DNA of 5,430 nt from Odoribacteraceae bacterium (GCA_031267995.1 JAIRXZ010000050.1:1-5430), one strand, 5' to 3'. Counted from the first letter of the stretch, positions 1 to 5,430 are shown. The notes: generated from the sequence alone by a model not told the origin. Translations and numbers: made by a program.

Positions 1-380
1 TAAAAAAAACATCCCCGTCATCGACACCTACAAACGCAACTGCCGGGGTAAAAGTTTCGCGTTGGCGCATAAAAAAAGAAAAATTACGTTAATCCGTGTC
101 GACACCCGACACTTTCCCCTCTTTCCCGTTCGCGAAACGTTCGCGAAACGCCGGGTTGATCAAAAAACGGGGGGCGGACGCGGCGTCGCGCGAACACTCT
201 CCATCGCGCGCGCGCGTTCCTTAATTACCCGTCTCGCGGGCGAAATTCTTCGAATAGCCCGTGGTATTTTTCATGGATCGTTGGTTTTAAATGGTTACCA
301 GCCCCGCGTTATTGACGCGCGTCGAGGATGGGCGAGAAGTTTTCATGATAGTGATGGTTCGCGTGTCGACGGGGAGACTT
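1..380. other. Intergenic region without a supported gene
   Basis: No coding region here can be supported. The + strand frame starting at base 2 is open through to the TGA at 869-871. Its translation is arginine- and histidine-rich, uses codons such as CGA, AGA and TTA that the two real genes avoid, matches no family I recognise and has no convincing start. A minus-strand frame starting at the ATG complementary to 68-70 is open to the window edge for 23 codons, but its leader is T-rich and it has no promoter match. Base composition is uneven: A-rich near 1-10 and 71-86, and very GC-rich at 175-240, including a short alternating CG run near 205-215. A duplicated 11-mer lies at 127-148. Confidence 0.6.
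127..150. repeat. Two tandem 11-bp copies of CGTTCGCGAAA
   Basis: CGTTCGCGAAA occurs at 127-137 and again at 138-148, followed by CG. Each copy contains the perfect 8-bp palindrome TTCGCGAA, so two dyads sit 11 bp apart, about one helical turn. This could be a double protein-binding site, but no gene start lies within 700 bp and chance is possible in CG-rich DNA. Confidence 0.5.
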
Positions 381-443
381 TCCGTGATAGCATAAATGAA
401 ACCCGTGACTCGATAAATGAAACCCGTGATAGCATAAATGAAA
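381..443 (-). repeat. Left arm of 21-bp array: three copies, minus orientation
   Basis: Three contiguous 21-bp units (381-401, 402-422, 423-443) carry the core CCGTGATAGCATAAATG, the reverse complement of the core repeated in the right arm. Units 1 and 3 match except for one base at the left edge. Unit 2 differs by a four-base block, CTCG for TAGC, at 409-412. The units are AT-rich against the GC-rich genes. Because 21 is divisible by three, several reading frames stay open through the array. The long open frames here are at least partly a result of this periodicity. Confidence 0.93.
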
Positions 444-462
444 CCCATTTATGCTATCACGG
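424..462. repeat. Head-to-head junction: perfect 17-bp hairpin
   Basis: CCGTGATAGCATAAATG at 424-440 is the exact reverse complement of CATTTATGCTATCACGG at 446-462, leaving a 5-base loop (AAACC, 441-445). Using the same centre, pairing extends outward over 382-440 against 446-504. Of those 59 positions, 52 pair. The mismatches are at 402, 409-412, 420 and 423. The structure could extrude as a DNA cruciform or fold as a long RNA hairpin if transcribed. It has no T-tract after it, so it does not look like an intrinsic terminator. Confidence 0.9.
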
Positions 463-634
463 TTTCCATTTATGCTATCACGGATTTCATTTATGCTATC
501 ACGGTTTTCATTTATACTATCACGGTTTCCATTTATGCTATCACGGGTTTCATTTATGCTATCACGGATTTCATTTATACTATCACGGGTTTCATTTATG
601 CTGTCACGGGTTTCATTTATGCTATCATGGAGTT
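446..634 (+). repeat. Right arm of 21-bp array: nine copies, plus orientation
   Basis: Nine contiguous 21-bp units begin at 446, 467, 488, 509, 530, 551, 572, 593 and 614, each built on CATTTATGCTATCACGG plus a 4-base tail. Most variation sits at unit positions 18 (T, A or G) and 21 (C or T). Isolated changes occur at position 8 (A in units 4 and 7), position 11 (G in unit 8) and positions 15 and 19 (unit 9). A decayed tenth copy may start at 635. There are no unique spacers, so this is not CRISPR. The period equals two turns of B-DNA, so each copy would present the same helical face. Confidence 0.95.
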
Positions 635-832
635 CATGTGTTAATAAATGTATGTCGGTTGTTAACAAATATATCACCCCGCCGCGTTGCCGCGTCTCCT
701 CCCGCGGACATCCCGTTTCGTGTTCACCGCGAGGCCTTCCCCCTCCCGCGAGGAATTTTCGCGGCCCTCCCCACGCGTCTCTCGCGATCGAAACTCGCGT
801 TTAAAAAAGAGAGTTTTTTCGCCCCGTGCCCC
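635..832. other. Intergenic spacer between repeat array and promoter
   Basis: No gene is supported. The first 40 bases are AT-rich and include a possible decayed eleventh-hour copy of the repeat at 635 and a perfect 10-bp palindrome, TTGTTAACAA, at 659-668. The remainder is GC-rich with scattered CGCG motifs. A small stem pairs CCGCGA (746-751) with TCGCGG (759-764) over a 7-base loop. A weak AT-rich stem pairs AAACTC (791-796) with GAGTTT (811-816) and is followed by a short T run to 819. The latter could stop read-through into the operon, but its 6-bp stem and 14-base loop make it a poor terminator. Confidence 0.5.
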
Positions 833-861
833 TTGGAATCGAAAAAATTAATGTACATTTG
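833..861 (+). promoter_or_regulatory. Candidate Bacteroidota sigma-ABfr-type promoter
   Basis: TACATTTG at 854-861 matches the Bacteroidota -7 consensus TAnnTTTG exactly. TTG at 833-835, 18 bases upstream, could serve as the -33 element (consensus TTTG). Transcription would begin near 868, giving a leader of about 25 bases before the ATG at 894, reasonable for this phylum. The leader has no purine-rich Shine-Dalgarno sequence. The -7 match is strong and the -33 match partial. The site is inferred from sequence alone. Confidence 0.6.
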
Positions 862-893
862 CGAATCCTGACACGGATTTATCACAAACGAAC

Positions 894-3458
894 ATGAAAC
901 GGAACCTTTTTTTCATTTTGTTATGCGCTTTTCCGTTCTTCCTCACCGGGCGGGACGCCTATCGTCGCGAACTGAACGACGGCTGGACATTTCGCCAAAA
1001 CCGCGTGGGGAAGTGGCTCCAGGCCGTCGTGCCGGGCACCGTTCACACGGACTTGATGGCGAACGGTCGGCTCCCCGATCCCTTTTACCGGACAAACGAG
1101 CCGCTCGCGCAGTGGGTGGACAAGGTCAACTGGGAGTACTCCCTCGATTTTTTCCCGGAAGCCGCGCTGCTGGCCTCTTCCAACCAGGAACTGACCTTCC
1201 TCGGGGTGGACACCCACGCCGACATCTTCCTGAACGGCGAGCGCCTGGGGACGACGGACAACATGTTTCGCACCTGGACGTTTGACGTGAAGGGACGCCT
1301 CGTCGAGGGACGCAACACGCTGATCGTCCGCCTCTACTCGCCCATCACCAGGGGACTGGAGGAGATGGAGCGTTACGGCCTGGCGCTGCCCGCCTCCAAC
1401 GATTACAGCCACCCGGGGGGGATGGGCGACGTCCGCGTGAGCGTCTACTCGCGGAAGGCGCCCTACCACTTCGGCTGGGATTGGGGGCCGAGGCTCGCGA
1501 CCTCCGGCATCTGGCGACCCGTGCTGCTGGAGGGATGGAGCGAGGCGCGCGTGGACGATCTCTTTATCCGGCAACCGGAGGTCACCGCGGAACGGGCGCG
1601 GCTGGAGGCAGAGCTTTCCTGGCGGGCGGACGACGCCGCGCGCGTTGATATCGAGCTGCTACACGAGGGAAAAGTGGTGCTCCGCCGCGACGTCGTGGCG
1701 GGGTCGGGCATCAACCGGGTGATCCTCCCGTTCGTCGTGGAGCGCCCCCGCTTGTGGTGGAGCAACGGCCTCGGCGAGCCTTTCATGCACGCCTTCGAGG
1801 TGCGCGTGAAGCGCGGCGGGCGCGTGATCGCGGAGCGGGAGGTGACCACCGGACTGCGCTCGCTGCGACTGGTGCGACGACCGGACGCGCGCGGCGAGAG
1901 CTTCTATTTCGAGCTGAACGGGGTGCCCGTCTTCGCGAAAGGGGCTAACCTGATCCCTTCCGACGCCTTCCTCCCGCGCGTCACCCGCGAGCGGCAGGAG
2001 CGCGTGGTGAACGACGCCGCGGCCGCCAACATGAACATGCTGCGCGTCTGGGGCGGGGGGGTCTACCAGGACGATTATTTCTACGAACTGTGCGACCGCC
2101 GCGGCATCCTGGTGTGGCAGGATTTCATGTTCGCCTGCGCCATGTACCCCGGCGACGACGCCTTCCTCGAAAACGTCCGCGGCGAGGTGGTCGACAACAT
2201 CACCCGCCTGCGGGGACACCCCTGCATCGCCCTCTGGTGCGGCAACAACGAGGTGGACGTGGCCTGGGCGCGCTGGGGATGGCAGGGCGGGTACGACGCC
2301 CCGACGCGGGCGCGGATCTTCGACGACTACGTGAAACTGACGCACGAACTGCTGCCCGATCTGGTGGCGCGCTACACCGACGGCGACGACTACTGGCCAT
2401 CCTCCCCGATGTCCGGCGCGGGGGTCAACGCGCACGAGACGCGCCCCGCCACCAGCGGCGACAACCACTACTGGGGCGTCTGGTTCGAATCGCACAAATT
2501 CCACCAGTTCGATGAAAACATCGGCCGTTTCATCAGCGAGTACGGCTTCCAGTCGTTCCCCGAACTCCTCACCGTGCAGGCGTACGCCCTGCCGGAGGAT
2601 CTCGACATCAACTCGGAAGTGATCTCCGCCCACCAGCGCAGCGCCATCGGCAACAGCCAGATACGCGCCTACATGGAGTACTATTATGACGTCCCCGACG
2701 ACTTCGAGCAATTCCTCTACCTCAGCCAGGTGCTGCAGGCGAAGGCCACGCGCGCCGCCTTTCACGCCCACCGCCGCGCCATGCCCTACTGCATGGGGTC
2801 GCTCCTGTGGCAGCTGAACGACTGTTGGCCGGTGGCAAGCTGGTCGACAATCGACTATTACCACCGCTGGAAAGCCGCCCACTACGCCGCGCGAGACGCC
2901 TGCAAACCGGTCATCGCGTCGCCGAGGATGGCGGGCGAAAAGCTGGAACTGTGGGTCGTGAATGACATCCCGCGCCCGCTGCCGGCGACCTACCGCGTGG
3001 AGCTGAAAAACTTCGCCGGCCGCACGCTGCGCTCCTGGAACGGCAACTGCCGCGCCAAGCCCAACGCCGCCACGCGGGTGATGACGTGGGATCGCGCCGC
3101 GATGCTGGAGGGCGGCGACCCCCGCGAGCTCTTCGCCGTCATCACCCTCTCCCGCGACGGCGCGACGCTGGACGAACAGCGCCTCTTCTTCGTCGAACCC
3201 AAGGAATTACACCTCCCCGTCAACCCGCGCGTCACCGTGCAGGCGGTCGAGCGGGAGGGGCGTCGTTACCTCGCCGTCTCCGCGGACGCCCTCGCCCTGG
3301 ACGTCCTCCTCTACCTGCCCGGCCACGAGCTGCGCCTGTCGAACAACTACATAGACCTCCTCCCCGGCCGCGCGTACGAGCTGGAGGTGATGCAACCGGC
3401 GCCGCCCGACCCCCTGCCCGCCGGGGAGGTGCGCGTCCGTTTCGTGAACCCCTCGTGA
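894..3458 (+). CDS. Secreted GH2 beta-mannosidase
   Basis: This 854-residue protein hydrolyses terminal beta-mannose from the non-reducing end of glycans, such as Man-beta-1,4-GlcNAc of N-glycan cores or manno-oligosaccharides. It has the five-domain plan of GH2 mannosidases: sugar-binding-like beta-sandwich (about 24-212), Ig-like domain (215-325), TIM barrel (335-665) and two C-terminal Ig-like domains (675-770, 772-854). Length is close to the Bacteroides enzyme BtMan2A. Visible motifs are WDWGPR (195-200), RVWGGG (384-389), GNNE with the predicted acid/base Glu453, ISEYG with the predicted nucleophile Glu549, and LWQLNDCWP (638-646). The N-terminus (KR, then hydrophobic 5-18) looks like a signal peptide without a usable lipobox, so a periplasmic or secreted location is likely. 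The start is the first ATG after the in-frame TAA at 849-851. It is probably the first gene of an operon with the GH20 gene. Substrate is inferred from family; related exo-beta-glucosaminidase activity is less likely given the mannosidase-type motifs. Confidence 0.95.
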   Translation: MKRNLFFILLCAFPFFLTGRDAYRRELNDGWTFRQNRVGKWLQAVVPGTVHTDLMANGRLPDPFYRTNEPLAQWVDKVNWEYSLDFFPEAALLASSNQELTFLGVDTHADIFLNGERLGTTDNMFRTWTFDVKGRLVEGRNTLIVRLYSPITRGLEEMERYGLALPASNDYSHPGGMGDVRVSVYSRKAPYHFGWDWGPRLATSGIWRPVLLEGWSEARVDDLFIRQPEVTAERARLEAELSWRADDAARVDIELLHEGKVVLRRDVVAGSGINRVILPFVVERPRLWWSNGLGEPFMHAFEVRVKRGGRVIAEREVTTGLRSLRLVRRPDARGESFYFELNGVPVFAKGANLIPSDAFLPRVTRERQERVVNDAAAANMNMLRVWGGGVYQDDYFYELCDRRGILVWQDFMFACAMYPGDDAFLENVRGEVVDNITRLRGHPCIALWCGNNEVDVAWARWGWQGGYDAPTRARIFDDYVKLTHELLPDLVARYTDGDDYWPSSPMSGAGVNAHETRPATSGDNHYWGVWFESHKFHQFDENIGRFISEYGFQSFPELLTVQAYALPEDLDINSEVISAHQRSAIGNSQIRAYMEYYYDVPDDFEQFLYLSQVLQAKATRAAFHAHRRAMPYCMGSLLWQLNDCWPVASWSTIDYYHRWKAAHYAARDACKPVIASPRMAGEKLELWVVNDIPRPLPATYRVELKNFAGRTLRSWNGNCRAKPNAATRVMTWDRAAMLEGGDPRELFAVITLSRDGATLDEQRLFFVEPKELHLPVNPRVTVQAVEREGRRYLAVSADALALDVLLYLPGHELRLSNNYIDLLPGRAYELEVMQPAPPDPLPAGEVRVRFVNPS

Positions 3459-3494
3459 TGCTATATTTATGAATCATTATAATTAACCAGAAAC
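3459..3494 (+). promoter_or_regulatory. 36-bp AT-rich intercistronic leader
   Basis: This short gap joins the two genes and is far more AT-rich than either. It has no Shine-Dalgarno sequence before the ATG at 3495, as is usual in Bacteroidota, where A/T-rich unstructured leaders favour initiation. TATATTTA at 3462-3469 matches the -7 element TAnnTTTG at all but its last base, so a weak internal promoter is possible. There is no terminator hairpin, which supports co-transcription. Confidence 0.45.
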
Positions 3495-5114
3495 ATGAAG
3501 AAGTTTTACATCCTCTTTCTCATCGCGATGAACGGCCTGCTCGTCGCCTCCTGCAACGCGGGAGTAAACGAAGTGAACATCATCCCGCGTCCGGCAGCGT
3601 TGCAAGTGATGCCGGGCAGTTTTTCATTAACGCCCAAAACCGTCATCAACGTGGTGGCCGGGACGGACGAACTGTTGCCCGCCTGCCGCTTTTTCTCCGC
3701 GTTGGTGGAGCGATCCCTCGGCATCCCGCTGGAAATCACGCGTGGAAAGGCGCGCGGCAAGGCCATCAACCTCACCGTTGACGCCTCCCTCGGCGAGGAA
3801 GCCTACACCCTCATCGCGCGGAAAAAGTCGGTCGACATCACGGCCGGCAGCGCCCGCGGCATCTTCTACGCCTTCCAAACGCTGCGCCAACTGCTGCCCG
3901 CGGGCGTGGAGAGCGGCGAGGCAGCCCCCTCCATCTCCATCCAAAACGTCGCCATCGAGGACGAACCCCGCCTCGCCTACCGCGGCATGATGCTCGACGT
4001 GGCGCGCCACTTCTTCCCCGTGGAGGACGTGAAAACGTACATCGACATGCTCGCCCTACACAAAATCAACCGCTTCCACTGGCACCTCACGGACGACCAG
4101 GGCTGGCGAATCGAAATCAAAAAATACCCCCGCCTCACCGAAATCGGCAGCACGCGACCGGAAACCGTCATCGGTAAAAACACGGGCAACTACGACGGCA
4201 TCCCCCACGGCGGCTTCTACACGCGGGAGCAAATACAAGAAGTGGTGCAATACGCCGCCGACCGCTTCATCACCGTGATCCCCGAAATAGAACTTCCGGG
4301 ACACGCCCTCGCCGCCCTCGCCGCCTACCCCGAACTCGGCTGCACGGGCGGCCCCTACAACGTCGCCACGTGGTGGGGCGTCTTCAACGAAGTCTTCTGC
4401 GCCGGCAACGAGCAGACCTTCGCCTTCCTGGAAGGCGTCCTGGAGGAGGTCATCCCCCTCTTCCCCTCCGAGTACATCCACATCGGCGGCGACGAATGCC
4501 CGAAAGTCCGCTGGAAAGCCTGCCGCAAATGCCAGGCGCGCATCAAGGCCGAGGGTCTGGCGGACGAGCACGAGCTGCAAAGCTACTTCGTGCAGCGCAT
4601 GGAACGTTTCCTCAACGCCAGGGGCAAGAAAATCATCGGCTGGGACGAAATCCTTGAAGGCGGCATCTCCAAGACGGCCACCGTCATGTCCTGGCGCGGC
4701 ACCAAGGGCGGCATCGAGGCGGCAAAACTCGGCAACCGCGTGGTGATGTCGCCCAACTCGCACGCCTATTTCGACTACTACCAGTCGAAGGACACCAAGA
4801 ACGAACCCTACGCCATCGGCGGCTTCGTCCCCCTGTCGAAGGTCTACAGCCTGGATCCCACGGAGGGTCTCGACGAACAAGAGGCCTCCATGATCTACGG
4901 CGCGCAAGCCAACCTGTGGACGGAGTATATCAGCGACATCCGCCACGTGCAGTACATGACTCTCCCGCGCATGGCCGCCCTCGCCGAGGTCGCCTGGACG
5001 CCTCAATCGCTCCGCGAGTACAATGATTTCCTGAAACGCGCGATCGTCCTGACCAACCGCTACAAATCCCTGGGCTACAACTTCGCCACCCACCTTTTTA
5101 ACCAAGACCAGTAG
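3495..5114 (+). CDS. Lipoprotein GH20 beta-N-acetylhexosaminidase
   Basis: This 539-residue exo-glycosidase releases terminal beta-linked GlcNAc or GalNAc by substrate-assisted catalysis, in which the substrate's own acetamido group acts as nucleophile. The N-terminus is a lipoprotein signal peptide with lipobox VASC and Cys20 as the lipidated residue. A GH20b-type alpha/beta domain follows (about 26-158), then the TIM barrel (160-505). Family motifs are RGMMLDVAR (163-171), HWHLTDDQGWR (195-205), PEIELPGH (263-270), HIGGDE (329-334) with the catalytic pair Asp333-Glu334, GWDEIL (382-387), SWRG (399-402) and NLWTEY (473-478). All key residues are present and the length is normal. After Cys20 comes NAGVNEV, not the acidic stretch associated with surface export in Bacteroidota, so a periplasm-facing lipoprotein is a cautious inference. 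It lies 36 bases after the beta-mannosidase gene and probably shares its transcript. Whether the natural substrate is N-glycan, mucin O-glycan or chito-oligosaccharide cannot be settled from sequence. Confidence 0.95.
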   Translation: MKKFYILFLIAMNGLLVASCNAGVNEVNIIPRPAALQVMPGSFSLTPKTVINVVAGTDELLPACRFFSALVERSLGIPLEITRGKARGKAINLTVDASLGEEAYTLIARKKSVDITAGSARGIFYAFQTLRQLLPAGVESGEAAPSISIQNVAIEDEPRLAYRGMMLDVARHFFPVEDVKTYIDMLALHKINRFHWHLTDDQGWRIEIKKYPRLTEIGSTRPETVIGKNTGNYDGIPHGGFYTREQIQEVVQYAADRFITVIPEIELPGHALAALAAYPELGCTGGPYNVATWWGVFNEVFCAGNEQTFAFLEGVLEEVIPLFPSEYIHIGGDECPKVRWKACRKCQARIKAEGLADEHELQSYFVQRMERFLNARGKKIIGWDEILEGGISKTATVMSWRGTKGGIEAAKLGNRVVMSPNSHAYFDYYQSKDTKNEPYAIGGFVPLSKVYSLDPTEGLDEQEASMIYGAQANLWTEYISDIRHVQYMTLPRMAALAEVAWTPQSLREYNDFLKRAIVLTNRYKSLGYNFATHLFNQDQ

Positions 5115-5201
5115 TCGGCCGCGCCTCCCGCGAGCGCCGGGCTTGTTAACCGCTTGCCGGCCACCTTGCGCCGCTGACGCTTCCCTCCTTAGTTCATGTT
5201 T

Positions 5202-5235
5202 AACCCCGGTGCCCACCTGCCGGGGTTTGCTTGTT
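5202..5235 (+). terminator. Probable intrinsic terminator of the GH2-GH20 operon
   Basis: AACCCCGG (5202-5209) pairs perfectly with CCGGGGTT (5220-5227) across a 10-base loop, giving an 8-bp GC-rich stem. A T-rich but interrupted tail (TGCTTGTTT) follows to about 5236. It lies 87 bases after the GH20 stop codon with no gene between. The imperfect T-tract lowers confidence. Confidence 0.6.
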
Positions 5236-5245
5236 TCTCGCGAGA
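5236..5245. repeat. Perfect 10-bp palindrome TCTCGCGAGA
   Basis: This self-complementary 10-mer lies immediately after the terminator candidate and before an A-run (5248-5254). It has no loop, so it is better viewed as a possible protein site than as an RNA hairpin. Chance is possible. Confidence 0.4.
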
Positions 5246-5256
5246 GTAAAAAAACA

Positions 5257-5281
5257 CGCGTGGGATAGAAAATCTCACGCG
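5257..5281. repeat. Hairpin preceding the 41-bp array
   Basis: CGCGTGGGAT (5257-5266) pairs with ATCTCACGCG (5272-5281) over the loop AGAAA: nine Watson-Crick pairs and one G-T. The same stretch also forms a direct repeat. CACGCGTGGGAT at 5255-5266 recurs as CACGCGCGGGAT at 5276-5287, one base different and 21 bp away. The second copy abuts the start of the 41-bp array at 5288. Confidence 0.65.
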
Positions 5282-5287
5282 CGGGAT

Positions 5288-5430
5288 GGTTTCCCATCAA
5301 TGGGAAAGTCTGCCGAAGCGTTCGGGAAGGTTTCCCGACGATGGGAAAGTTCGCCGAAGCGTTCGGGAAGGTTTCCCATCGATGGGAAAGTTTGCCGAAG
5401 CGTTCGGGAAGGTTTCCCGACGATGGGAAA
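5288..5430. repeat. 41-bp tandem repeat array, continuing past the window edge
   Basis: Three full units (5288-5328, 5329-5369, 5370-5410) and 20 bases of a fourth (5411-5430) are present. Each unit has two dyads. The first is an 18-bp element with arms TTTCCC and GGGAAA; in unit 3 it is the perfect palindrome TTTCCCATCGATGGGAAA (5372-5389). The second is CCGAAGCGTTCGG, 5-bp arms around GCG, at 5313-5325, 5354-5366 and 5395-5407. The first dyad's core alternates between CATCAAT or CATCGAT (units 1 and 3) and GACGAT (units 2 and 4), suggesting an 82-bp higher-order unit. The period of 41 is not divisible by three, so a repetitive protein is excluded. There are no unique spacers. Confidence 0.95.

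Noticed and set aside
1..70. Minus-strand gene running off the left edge (23 codons from the ATG complementary to 68-70)
   Set aside because: It is too short to judge, its leader is T-rich instead of A-rich and no reverse TAnnTTTG element lies in the adjoining 60 bases.
381..634. CRISPR array
   Set aside because: Units are contiguous with no unique spacers, the orientation flips and no cas genes are present.
309..677. Minus-strand open frame with repeated Asp-Ser-Ile-Asn-Glu-Thr-Arg heptapeptides
   Set aside because: It exists because the 21-bp period is divisible by three. Differences between repeat copies change residues in this frame (Thr, Ile or Asn; Glu or Gly), its ends are not protein-like and no promoter or leader supports it.
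791..819. Intrinsic terminator upstream of the promoter
   Set aside because: The stem is only 6 bp and AT-rich with a 14-base loop, and the T run is short. It is mentioned in the spacer entry but not called.
1659..2882. Long minus-strand frame opposite the beta-mannosidase gene
   Set aside because: It is a shadow of a GC-rich gene. The + strand frame has all family motifs and catalytic residues, while the antisense translation has none.
3453..3476. Degenerate copy of the 21-bp repeat between the two genes (CGTGATGCTATATTTATGAA)
   Set aside because: It resembles the minus-oriented core only if several insertions are allowed, and it overlaps the stop codon of the beta-mannosidase gene. Chance similarity in AT-rich sequence is more likely.
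4056..5300. Long minus-strand frame opposite the GH20 gene and downstream region
   Set aside because: It is an antisense shadow of GC-rich coding sequence. It begins in the spacer beyond the operon terminator and shows no recognisable domain.
5288..5430. CRISPR array or IS-end inverted repeats
   Set aside because: The sequence between palindromes is itself repeated, so there are no spacers. No transposase gene and no target-site duplication are visible.

Overview
The window looks like a piece of a fairly high-GC member of the phylum Bacteroidota, probably Bacteroidales. Both genes lack a Shine-Dalgarno sequence and have A/T-rich leaders. A perfect match to the Bacteroidota -7 promoter element (TAnnTTTG) lies just upstream of the first gene. 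The two encoded enzymes resemble the exported glycoside hydrolases these bacteria use to degrade glycans. The genus cannot be told from this sequence.

Layout. Positions 1-832 hold no gene I can support. They contain a striking compound array of a 21-bp repeat: three copies in one orientation (381-443), then at least nine in the other (446-634), meeting head to head in a perfect 17-bp hairpin. A promoter candidate (833-861) leads into a two-gene operon on the + strand. The first gene (894-3458) is a secreted GH2 beta-mannosidase. After 36 bases comes the second (3495-5114), a lipoprotein GH20 beta-N-acetylhexosaminidase. A terminator-like hairpin follows (5202-5227). The window ends inside a second, unrelated array with a 41-bp unit (5288-5430), in which two kinds of dyad alternate every 20.5 bp.

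How the genes work together. GH20 removes terminal beta-linked GlcNAc/GalNAc. The GH2 enzyme removes terminal beta-mannose, such as the Man-beta-1,4-GlcNAc linkage at the core of N-glycans. Encoded together, exported and probably co-transcribed, they fit the late steps of host or dietary glycoprotein N-glycan breakdown. No SusC/SusD transporter, regulator or other glycosidase is visible here, so membership of a larger polysaccharide utilization locus is unproven.

The genes themselves are canonical and intact. The unusual content is the two intergenic repeat arrays that bracket the operon. Both are spaced at about two turns of the DNA helix, and neither is a CRISPR array, since neither has unique spacers. 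One + strand frame stays open through the whole 5' array, and the differences between its repeat copies are mostly synonymous in that frame. I treat that as an open question, not as a gene.
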